From Palsa-504 sp003136255 (GTDB taxonomy: Bacteria > Actinomycetota > Actinomycetes > Streptosporangiales > Streptosporangiaceae), in assembly GCA_003136255.1 (NCBI GenBank), contig PLDT01000381.1, forward strand, positions 1-17,295: a stretch of DNA of 17,295 nucleotides. Reading direction: 5' to 3'. This document shows, piece by piece, positions 6,802-13,479 of the stretch. Numbering within the stretch: the first letter of the stretch is position 1; each line of letters starts with the position of its first letter. The notes under the pieces are model-generated. The model was not told where the DNA came from. It saw only the letters and a program-made list of their open reading frames with translations, and searched no databases. The translations under genes were made by a program, and so were the position numbers.

Positions 6802-8490
6802 TCAGCTCTGGCGAGGCGCCAGCTCGTTCCAGTCGTCCAGGGTGGTCAGGGTTCCGGGCGCGTCCGGGTTGACGACCAGGATGTCGGTGTCAGCGTGCCG
6901 CCATAGTTCCTGGCTGGCGCTGTCGTCCATCAGCGCGGGCAGCCCGCCGTGGGACGGGGCGCCGACCACGATGGTGCTAGCCCCGATGGAGGCGGCGTAC
7001 TCGGCGATCATCCGGCCGGCCGCCCCGTGACCGGGGGCGTGCAGCAGGACCTGGCCATCGGCGAGCACGCCGCGGGCGGCCAGCAGGTCCAGCTGGTTCT
7101 CGACCAGTGCCCGGGCGTCCGGCAGGTCCTCGCCGTCGGTGGCCGTGTCGCTCGCGGTGACGTCCTCCTGGGCATGCACCACGTACACGGTGCGCCCGTC
7201 GGCCGCGGCCAGCCGGGCCGCGGTCTCGATGACCAGCCCCCCCATCGGTGAGTCGTCGATGGCGGCCAGGATCACGCCCTTCGTCGCTTGCGGTGCCGTG
7301 GCGCCCACCTGCTCGGCCTGGACCCGTTCGGCCTCGGTCAGCAGGCTCCGGGCGGTAGTCAAGATGGCGATGCCCACCACGATCGCGCCGGCCCCGATGA
7401 AGAACGGGAAGTGGATGTTGACCGCGATGACCATCCGGCCCGCCGCGTAGGGGGCCAGGCCGCCGCCGATGAACCGGACGAAGCTGTAGGCCGCCGAAGC
7501 CACCGGCTTCTCCACTGGCGACACGGTCATGACGGCCTGGGTGGTGACCGTGTTGTTGATCCCGATGAAGATCCCCGACACGATGACGGCCGGGATCAGT
7601 ACCGCGTTGTCCGTCGTCCAGATGGCGATGACCAGCACCACCACCGCGAAGGCGGACAGGTTCAGGTACATGGTCCTGGCGATGCCCAGGCTGGCCTGCA
7701 GCCGGGGGGCGCCGAACACCGCGAAGAGGGCCACGAAGATGCCCCACCCGGTGAAGACCAGCCCAAGCCGGATCGGGCTCAGGTTCATCGGGAACGGCGC
7801 GTAGCCCAGGACGGTGAAGAAGCCCCAGTTGTAGCACAGCGCGGTCAGCGACAGGGTGAGCAGGCCGCGGTGCCGCAGCGCGCGCAGCGGCGCGGACAGT
7901 CCGGTCTTGTGCGCGGGCTTCGGAGTGGGCTCGACCAGCACAACGGTCGCGATCAGCGCGATGGCCATCAGGACCGAGACCCCGTAGAACGGGCCCCGCC
8001 AGCTGATCTCGCCCAGGGTGCCGCCCAGCAGCGGGCCGACCGCGATGCCGACGCCAAGCGCGGTCTCGTACAGCACGATGGCGCCCGCGAACCCGCCGCT
8101 GGCCGAGGCCACGATCACCGCCAGCGAGGTGGCGATGAACAGGGCGTTGCCCACGCCCCAGCCGGCCCGGAAGCCGATGATCTGACTGATGCCGGGCGAG
8201 GCTCCAGCCAGCGCGCTGAACACCACGATCAGGATCAGCCCCGCGATCAGCGTCTTCTTGGCCCCCAGCCGGCTGGACACCCAGTTGGTGATCAGCATCG
8301 CGACCGCCGTGACCACCAGGTAGCTGGTGAACAGCAGCGTCACCTCGCTCGGCGAGGCGTGCAGCTGGTGAGAGATGGCGGGCAGGATCGGGTCCACCAG
8401 CCCGATGCCCATGAACGACACGACGCAGGCGAACGCGACGGCGAAGACGGCCTTCGGCTGCCGGAACGGACTCGCGACCGAGCCACTCAT
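6802..8490 (-). CDS. MFS drug-efflux-type transporter fused to a universal stress protein domain
   Basis: A 562-residue protein. Residues 1 to about 390 are a major facilitator with roughly 12 hydrophobic segments. SSRLGAKKTL is the loop 2-3 motif A, and the VGPLLGGTLGEISWRGPF stretch resembles motif C and the following loop of proton-driven drug antiporters. Residues from about 405 to 545 are a UspA-like domain beginning GVILAAIDDSPMG. Its nucleotide loop reads VVGAPSHGGLPALMDDSAS, where the family pattern G-2x-G-9x-G-(S/T) has lost two glycines, so ATP binding is doubtful. The ATG at 8490 is preferred because GGAG lies 7 nt upstream; a GTG at 8493 is an alternative. Its start overlaps the upstream MarR stop codon by one base (TGATG), so the two are translationally coupled. 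Export of toxic compounds under MarR control is inferred. Confidence 0.9.
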   Translation of the reverse strand: MSGSVASPFRQPKAVFAVAFACVVSFMGIGLVDPILPAISHQLHASPSEVTLLFTSYLVVTAVAMLITNWVSSRLGAKKTLIAGLILIVVFSALAGASPGISQIIGFRAGWGVGNALFIATSLAVIVASASGGFAGAIVLYETALGVGIAVGPLLGGTLGEISWRGPFYGVSVLMAIALIATVVLVEPTPKPAHKTGLSAPLRALRHRGLLTLSLTALCYNWGFFTVLGYAPFPMNLSPIRLGLVFTGWGIFVALFAVFGAPRLQASLGIARTMYLNLSAFAVVVLVIAIWTTDNAVLIPAVIVSGIFIGINNTVTTQAVMTVSPVEKPVASAAYSFVRFIGGGLAPYAAGRMVIAVNIHFPFFIGAGAIVVGIAILTTARSLLTEAERVQAEQVGATAPQATKGVILAAIDDSPMGGLVIETAARLAAADGRTVYVVHAQEDVTASDTATDGEDLPDARALVENQLDLLAARGVLADGQVLLHAPGHGAAGRMIAEYAASIGASTIVVGAPSHGGLPALMDDSASQELWRHADTDILVVNPDAPGTLTTLDDWNELAPRQS

Positions 8491-9002
8491 CACCGTTCTC
8501 CAATCGTCAGGCCAGCCACCGCCGGCTCGCCGCGCTGGACGTTGGCCAGGGCACTGGCCGCCACCGGCTCGCCGCGTTCGGCGTTGACCAGGGCATCCAT
8601 GGCCGGCAGGGCCGCGGCCAGCGCCTCTCGCTCGTCCGGGCTGAGCCGGTTCAGCAGCCCGGTCACCTGCTCGGCCCGCACCGCCCGCCGTCCGGCCAGC
8701 ATGGCCCGGCCGTCGGCAGTGATGCGCACCTGCACCACTCGTCCATCAGCTGGATCCGCGGCCCGGTCGACCAGACCCGCGTCCTCCAGCCGGGCGATCA
8801 GCTGCGTCATGGCCGGCTGCGTCACGCCTTCCCGTGTGGCCAGCCAGGTCAGACGGCATGGCCCGGATCGCTCCAGGGTGGCCAGCGTCGCGGCCGCCGT
8901 CAGCGACAGCCCGCTCGCCGGGCTCAGCGACCGGAACAGCCCGATCAGCCGCTCCAGCGCCGCCGCGACCCCGGCGGCCAACGCCTCGTCGGGAATTTCC
9001 AT
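8490..9002 (-). CDS. MarR-family regulator of the adjacent MFS transporter
   Basis: A 170-residue MarR-type winged-helix protein: helical N-terminus, LSLTAAATLATLERSGPCRLTWLA, HTH with recognition helix around VTQPAMTQLIARLEDAGLV, and wing RAADPADGRVVQVRITADG. The tail of about 30 residues after the dimerisation helices is longer than usual and contains two related segments, NAERGEPVAASAL and NVQRGEPAVAGL. Its stop codon overlaps the transporter ATG, which strongly suggests a regulator-pump pair in one operon. The ATG at 9000-9002 has no close Shine-Dalgarno, but a TATAAA box sits exactly where a -10 element would place the transcript start on the A of the ATG, so a leaderless mRNA is likely. 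Confidence 0.9.
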   Translation of the reverse strand: MEIPDEALAAGVAAALERLIGLFRSLSPASGLSLTAAATLATLERSGPCRLTWLATREGVTQPAMTQLIARLEDAGLVDRAADPADGRVVQVRITADGRAMLAGRRAVRAEQVTGLLNRLSPDEREALAAALPAMDALVNAERGEPVAASALANVQRGEPAVAGLTIGER

Positions 9003-9036
9003 AAGTTATTTATATCATTTCCTTATGTATCCGCAA
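9001..9036 (-). promoter_or_regulatory. Probable leaderless promoter and MarR operator
   Basis: An AT-rich island in GC-rich DNA. On the minus strand TATAAA occupies 9014-9009, that is -12 to -7 if transcription starts at 9002, the first base of the MarR ATG. TTGCGG at 9036-9031 gives a -35 with a 16-bp spacer. ATAAG (9001-9005) and CTTAT (9022-9026) are inverted repeats flanking the -10 box, the usual placement of an autoregulatory MarR site. The palindrome is imperfect inside. The promoter call is good; the operator call is inference. Confidence 0.55.
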
Positions 9037-9176
9037 GACAGGCGATGACCGGCGTTGACCAACACCTCGCGCCGATGGCGCCATAGCTCTCGGCTTCTGG
9101 CCAGCGGCCAAAATTTCAGGTGGAGTGGTAGTCACGGGAGATGTCTGGCCCGGCCAGCGGAAAGGAGCCCTGTGCG

Positions 9177-10418
9177 ATGCTAGGCGGCGGATACGGGCCG
9201 TCCCCCAGGCGCCGGGGGAGCGGCAACATGGTCACGCACATGATCACGGCGGTGCTCGGGGCCGCGCTCGCGGCCGGTCTGCTCCTGGCGTTCTACGACC
9301 CTGCGTCCGGCGGTCCGGGCGTATCCCTGCCGGGAAGCGGCGCGGTGCCTGCCCCGGCGGTCACGAGTCCGCCGCTGGCCAGCGGCGAGCAGGACATCGT
9401 GACCAAGGTCAAGCCGGGCTTGGTGCTCATCAACACCGCGTTGCAGTACAACAGCGAGGCGGCCGCCGGGACCGGCATGGTGATCAACGCCGACGGGCTG
9501 GTGCTGACCAACAACCACGTCATTGACGGCTCTACCACGATCACCGCCACCGTGATCTCGACGGGCAAGACCTATCCGGCACGGGTCGTCGGCTACGACC
9601 GGACTGGCGACGTCGCGTTGATCCAGCTGCAGAACGTGTCCGGGCTGACGACGGTGCCGATCGGCAACTCCTCCTCGGTCAAGGCCGGAGAAGCGGTCGT
9701 GGCCCTGGGCAACGCCGAGGGCCGCGGCGCCATTGCCACGGTGGCCGGCCAGGTGACCGGGCTGAATCAGACCATAACCGCCAGCGACGCCGGGAGCTCG
9801 GCCGGCGCCGAGACCCTGCACGGAATGATCCAGACCAGCGCCGACGTCGTGCCCGGCGACTCCGGCGGTCCGCTGGCCAGTTCCGCCGGCGTCATCGGCA
9901 TGGACACCGCGGGCAACGACGTCAGCTACCAGCAGCAGGCCTCGGCCGGGTTCGCGATCCCGATCGACACGGCACTGTCGATCGCCCGCCAGATCGCCGG
10001 AGGCCACGCCAGCTCCACGATCGTGATCGGCTACCCGCCGTTCGTAGGAATCTTCCTCGGTTCCGGATCCAGCAGTAACCCGCAGACGCAGGCCCAGCAG
10101 CAAGGGGGCGGCGGCTCTGGGAGCGCCCCGAATTGCTACACCAGCAACGCTGACCTGGTCGTGCCGTCGACCATCGCGCCGGTCAGCTCCGGCGCCCTGG
10201 TCGACGGGGCGATCTGCGGGAGTCCTGCGGCGTCGGCCGGCATGACCGGCGGAGCGGTCATCACGGCGGTCAACGGGCACGCCGTCACCTCGCCTGACGA
10301 CTTGACCAGCATGCTGGCCCGGTTCCATCCCGGCGACACGATCTCCGTCACCTGGGTCAGCCCGTCCGGCCAGCGCACCACCAGCAGCCTGCACCTGACC
10401 GCCGGCCCACCGCAATAA
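9177..10418 (+). CDS. Membrane-anchored HtrA/DegP-like serine protease with C-terminal PDZ domain
   Basis: A 413-residue S1C-type protease. A short Arg-rich cytoplasmic end (PRRRGSG) is followed by a membrane helix (VTHMITAVLGAALAAGLLLAF) at about 18-39, so the catalytic part faces outside. The triad is His114 in TNNHVIDG, Asp145 in RTGDVALIQL and Ser229 in PGDSGGP. A Gln/Gly-rich linker at about 305-315 leads to a PDZ domain ending the protein, with GSPAASAGMTGGAVITAVNG and SPDDLTSML typical of this fold. The loop before the PDZ contains two cysteines (NCYTS and AICGS) that could pair outside the cell. GGAG at 9164-9167, 9 nt before the ATG at 9177, favours this start over the in-frame ATG at 9141. 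The family degrades damaged envelope proteins. Confidence 0.92.
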   Translation: MLGGGYGPSPRRRGSGNMVTHMITAVLGAALAAGLLLAFYDPASGGPGVSLPGSGAVPAPAVTSPPLASGEQDIVTKVKPGLVLINTALQYNSEAAAGTGMVINADGLVLTNNHVIDGSTTITATVISTGKTYPARVVGYDRTGDVALIQLQNVSGLTTVPIGNSSSVKAGEAVVALGNAEGRGAIATVAGQVTGLNQTITASDAGSSAGAETLHGMIQTSADVVPGDSGGPLASSAGVIGMDTAGNDVSYQQQASAGFAIPIDTALSIARQIAGGHASSTIVIGYPPFVGIFLGSGSSSNPQTQAQQQGGGGSGSAPNCYTSNADLVVPSTIAPVSSGALVDGAICGSPAASAGMTGGAVITAVNGHAVTSPDDLTSMLARFHPGDTISVTWVSPSGQRTTSSLHLTAGPPQ

Positions 10419-10456
10419 GCCTGCGATGCGCGATGGCGAGCGCGCGAGGGCTTTTA
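10417..10456 (+). terminator. Terminator-like hairpin after the protease
   Basis: Starting inside the protease stop codon, AAGCC (10417-10421) pairs with GGCTT (10449-10453), and inside it GCGCG (10428-10432) pairs with CGCGC (10441-10445) around an 8-nt loop. TTAT follows directly. The outer and inner stems are separated by unequal bulges, so it is not ideal. Its position covers the possible ATG at 10433 of the LAL regulator, which is one reason to prefer the ATG at 10478 for that gene. Confidence 0.45.
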
Positions 10457-10477
10457 TGCCGCATTACCTTTACTCCC

Positions 10478-13333
10478 ATGTGGCCCATCGACCGGCCGCC
10501 GCAGTGGGTGGGCCGCAGCCAAGAGCTCGCGGCCCTCCGCGACGGCGTGGAGGCGCTCCGCCGTGACGAGGGAGCGGTGATCTGGGTCGAGGGCGAGCCG
10601 GGCATCGGCAAGTCGTCCCTGGTGGCCGAGGCCTTGGCGGCTGCGAGCCAGCCGGGGTGGGATATCGGATGGGGGCTGGCGGACACACTCATCGAGCAAC
10701 TGCCGCTGCGGGTGATGCTGGACTGCCTTCAGGTGCGGCTGAGTTCGCCTGACCCGCGGCGGGCGCATGCCGCTGACCTGCTCCGCAGCCAGCGCCTCGG
10801 ACTGTTCGGCGACGGCGACGCATCGGTGAACGGCATCGAGGTGCTGGTCACGCTGGCGGACGAGCTGTGTGCGGCGGCCCCCCTGGTGATGGTCGTCGAG
10901 GACCTGCAGTGGGCCGACAACGCGTCGCTGATCGTCTGGCACCAGCTCGCCGCCTCGATCGACCAGCTACGGCTGCTGCTGATCGGGACGTGCCGGTCGC
11001 CTTTGCACCGGCCGGAGGTGCGGCAGGTGCGCGCGGCCGTCGTCCGCCGCGGCGGTACGGTGATCACGCTCGGGCCGTTGCCCGAAACGGACGTGGCCGC
11101 CCTGGTCACGGCGATGGTCGGAGCGCCGCCCGGAGACGCGTTGCGGCGGCTGACCGGGCAGGCGGCCGGCAATCCGCTGTACGTGCGCGAGCTTGCCGAC
11201 GCCTTGGTACGCGAGCAGGCGCTGCCGGCCAGGCCCGTGGCAGAAGTTTCCCTGGCCCAGGAGCAGCTGCCGATCTCGCTGGCCGCAGCGCTGGGCGACC
11301 GGCTCAGCTCGGTCTCGGCCGAGACGGCGCAGATACTGCGGATCGCCGCGCTGCTCGGCGGGAAGTTCGCGGTCACCGACCTGGCCGTGCTACTGCGCCG
11401 GTCGGCGTCGGACCTCGCGGCGGGCCTGCAGGAGGCGGTGGCGGCCGGCCTCCTGGTCGGCTCCGGCACCGAACTGGCGTTCCGGCATCCGCTGATCCGC
11501 CAGGCGCTATATGAGAGCATGCCGGCGGCGCTGCGCACGGCGCTGCACGCCGAGGCGGCGGAAGACCTCGCGGCCTCCGGCGCGGATGCCCTAAGCGTCG
11601 CGGAGCAGCTGTCCGCCGCGGGACGGCCAGGTCGGGGCTGGGCCCGGACCTGGCTCATCCAGACCGCGCCGGGACTGACCGCGCGGGCGCCGCAGCTGGC
11701 GGCGGACCTCCTGCGGCGGGAACTGGACGAGACGCCCAGCGAGGACGAGACCTGGGACGGGCTCGTGGCCAGTCTGGCGTGGGCGCTGCTCGCCGCCGGA
11801 TCCTACGAGGAGGCGGCCAGGCGGGCCAGCCGGGCGTTGACGGTGATGACTGACCCAGTGCGGAAGGCCGAGACGTTCAGAGTGCTGGCGCGTGCTCAGA
11901 TCAGTGCGCGCCACAACGACGATGCGATCACGACCATACGACGGGCACTGGCCTCCGCGGACCTGCCTGGCGAGTGGCGCGCCCGGATGCTGGTCGTGCT
12001 GGCGATGCTAGAGCGGGCGGCCACCGGTGACCTAGACGCGGCGGACGCGACCGCACGCCAGGCCCTGACCGCCGCCGAGCAGGCCGGTGATACGTTCGCG
12101 ACCGCCCACGCGCTGTCCGCTTTGTGGTTTACCCACGGGATCAGGCGCGATCATGGCGCCGCACTTGACTACATCGACCGGGCGCTACGTGTGCTGGACG
12201 ATGATCCCGGCCACCCGGACCTGCGCTCGTACGCCCTTGAGGTCCGGATCTTCACGCTCCAAAATCTCGACCGCTGGCCGGAAGCCGAGCTGGCCCTCCA
12301 GCAGGCTCGTGAGTTCGCCCAGCGCAGCGGGAGCTCTGACCGAGCGACCTGGGTCACCGCGGCGGTACTGCGGTACTGGCTCGGCCAGTGGGACGATGCC
12401 CTGGCCGAGCTGAACTCCGATGACATTGATGCTCCCGGGCTGAGGTACGCATTCCTGCGCGAAGACTGGCCTGCCCTGCTGATGCACGGTGTGGCCGCGC
12501 TCATCGCCGGGCGCCGGGACCAGCGCGCCGCGGCCGGCCAGCACCTTCGCCAGGGCCTGGCTCTGCCCGTCCAGATTCTCACCGACCGGGAGAACCGGGA
12601 CTTCCTGGTCGCCGCGCACGCACTGGCGTTGGAGCAGAGCGGGGACACCCGCCAGGCCATGCTGAGGCTGGCCGAGATCCTGCCGCGGCACCACGGTGAG
12701 ATGACCCTGATCCACCAGTGGCTACCGGACCTGGTGCGGCTCGCGCTCGCCGTCGGGGACAGGCGGATGGCGCGGGCCGCGGCGCAGGCCTGCCAGGCGG
12801 AGGCGGCGGCAGAAACCGAACCGGCGAGGGCGGCCGCGGCCAGCCTGCGGTGCCGTGGGCTGCTCCGGTCTGATCCGGGCCCGCTCCGAGACGCCGTCGC
12901 GCACTACCGGTCGCTAGGGCCGGCGGTGCAGCTGCCTGCGGCCCTGGAGGACCTGGCCGCTGTGCTGGCGCAGCGCGGCCAGGAAGATGAGGCGAAAGCC
13001 GCCCTGAACGAGGCCGTCGGCTTGTACGAGGACCTGGATGCCCGCTGGGACATCCGGCGAGCCGACAGTCGGCTCCGCGCCCACGGCATCAGGCGTGGCG
13101 TCCGCGGCCGGCGCGGGCCGCGCACGGCCTCCGGCTGGGAAGCGCTCACGCCGACCGAACTGAAGATCGCGGCCATGGTGGCCGGGGGCACGTCAACCCC
13201 GGACATCGCGCGGGGCATGTTCTTGTCCCGACGTACCGTGCAAACCCACATCTCGCACATCCTGGCCAAGCTCGGCGCGAAAGGCCGAGTCGACATCGTC
13301 CGCGAGGCCCTACGCCAGGGCATCTCTGCGTAG
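10478..13333 (+). CDS. LAL-family LuxR transcriptional regulator with AAA ATPase domain
   Basis: A 951-residue protein with the layout of large ATP-binding LuxR regulators (MalT-like STAND ATPases). The N-terminus reads WVGRSQELAALRDGV; Walker A is GEPGIGKSS near residue 40, Walker B is LVMVVEDLQWAD near 136-147. A winged-helix and an extended helical, TPR-like region fill about 300-870. The last 65 residues are a LuxR HTH: LTPTELKIAAMVAGG, STPDIARGMFLSRRTVQTHI, HILAKLGAKGR. Such proteins are typically slow molecular switches that activate secondary-metabolite or catabolic operons on binding a ligand; the target here is unknown. I chose ATG 10478 because the protein then starts just before the conserved GR-x-x-E-L box and the terminator-like hairpin covers the alternative at 10433; neither start has a clear ribosome binding site. 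Confidence 0.92.
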   Translation: MWPIDRPPQWVGRSQELAALRDGVEALRRDEGAVIWVEGEPGIGKSSLVAEALAAASQPGWDIGWGLADTLIEQLPLRVMLDCLQVRLSSPDPRRAHAADLLRSQRLGLFGDGDASVNGIEVLVTLADELCAAAPLVMVVEDLQWADNASLIVWHQLAASIDQLRLLLIGTCRSPLHRPEVRQVRAAVVRRGGTVITLGPLPETDVAALVTAMVGAPPGDALRRLTGQAAGNPLYVRELADALVREQALPARPVAEVSLAQEQLPISLAAALGDRLSSVSAETAQILRIAALLGGKFAVTDLAVLLRRSASDLAAGLQEAVAAGLLVGSGTELAFRHPLIRQALYESMPAALRTALHAEAAEDLAASGADALSVAEQLSAAGRPGRGWARTWLIQTAPGLTARAPQLAADLLRRELDETPSEDETWDGLVASLAWALLAAGSYEEAARRASRALTVMTDPVRKAETFRVLARAQISARHNDDAITTIRRALASADLPGEWRARMLVVLAMLERAATGDLDAADATARQALTAAEQAGDTFATAHALSALWFTHGIRRDHGAALDYIDRALRVLDDDPGHPDLRSYALEVRIFTLQNLDRWPEAELALQQAREFAQRSGSSDRATWVTAAVLRYWLGQWDDALAELNSDDIDAPGLRYAFLREDWPALLMHGVAALIAGRRDQRAAAGQHLRQGLALPVQILTDRENRDFLVAAHALALEQSGDTRQAMLRLAEILPRHHGEMTLIHQWLPDLVRLALAVGDRRMARAAAQACQAEAAAETEPARAAAASLRCRGLLRSDPGPLRDAVAHYRSLGPAVQLPAALEDLAAVLAQRGQEDEAKAALNEAVGLYEDLDARWDIRRADSRLRAHGIRRGVRGRRGPRTASGWEALTPTELKIAAMVAGGTSTPDIARGMFLSRRTVQTHISHILAKLGAKGRVDIVREALRQGISA

Positions 13334-13342
13334 CGGACACGC

Positions 13343-13415
13343 GCCGGCGCTCACGGTGATGGTCATCGACGACCTGCAGTGGGCTCACGACACGTCGCTG
13401 ATCGTCTGGCATCAG
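13343..13415 (+). pseudogene. Fragment of a second LAL regulator (Walker B region only)
   Basis: Just after the LAL stop codon, about 24 codons read PALTVMVIDDLQWAHDTSL and IVWHQ, matching the intact gene's LVMVVEDLQWADNASL and IVWHQ. Aligned with 10881-10945 without gaps (offset 2470), 13351-13415 is identical at 55 of 65 bases. Homology stops abruptly at 13416; the frame then runs through unrelated codons to TAA at 13449-13451. About 15 percent divergence with mostly silent or conservative changes means a paralogous gene that was once under selection, not a recent copy of its neighbour. The rest of that gene is not in the window. Confidence 0.75.
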
Positions 13416-13439
13416 CCTAAGACCTGTGTTCGCTTGAAG

Positions 13440-13468
13440 TTGTGCTACTAAATGTATCATGATATAGT
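13440..13468 (+). promoter_or_regulatory. Candidate promoter of the DUF222-HNH gene
   Basis: TTGTGC (13440-13445) and TATAGT (13463-13468) are separated by 17 bp in an AT-rich patch. The -10 matches the consensus at five of six positions, the -35 at three. The predicted transcript start is near 13475. A near-palindrome GAAGAACGTGCTTC (13473-13486; 12 of 14 bases symmetric) overlaps the start and could be an operator. Confidence 0.45.
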
Positions 13469-13479
13469 GTTCGAAGAAC

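Noticed and set aside
6977..8503. A 508-codon minus-strand frame overlapping the MFS gene
   Set aside because: It is the +1 or +2 frame of the transporter, low-complexity Arg/Gly/Pro, with no recognisable domain.
7288..9048. A 586-codon plus-strand open frame opposite the MFS and MarR genes
   Set aside because: Its product is rich in Arg, Gln, Asp and His with no domain pattern, a typical antisense shadow of high-GC coding; the minus-strand genes have clear families and linked starts.
9180..10415. A 411-codon frame antisense to the HtrA-like protease
   Set aside because: Shadow of a strongly supported protease with a full catalytic triad; the antisense product has no family features.
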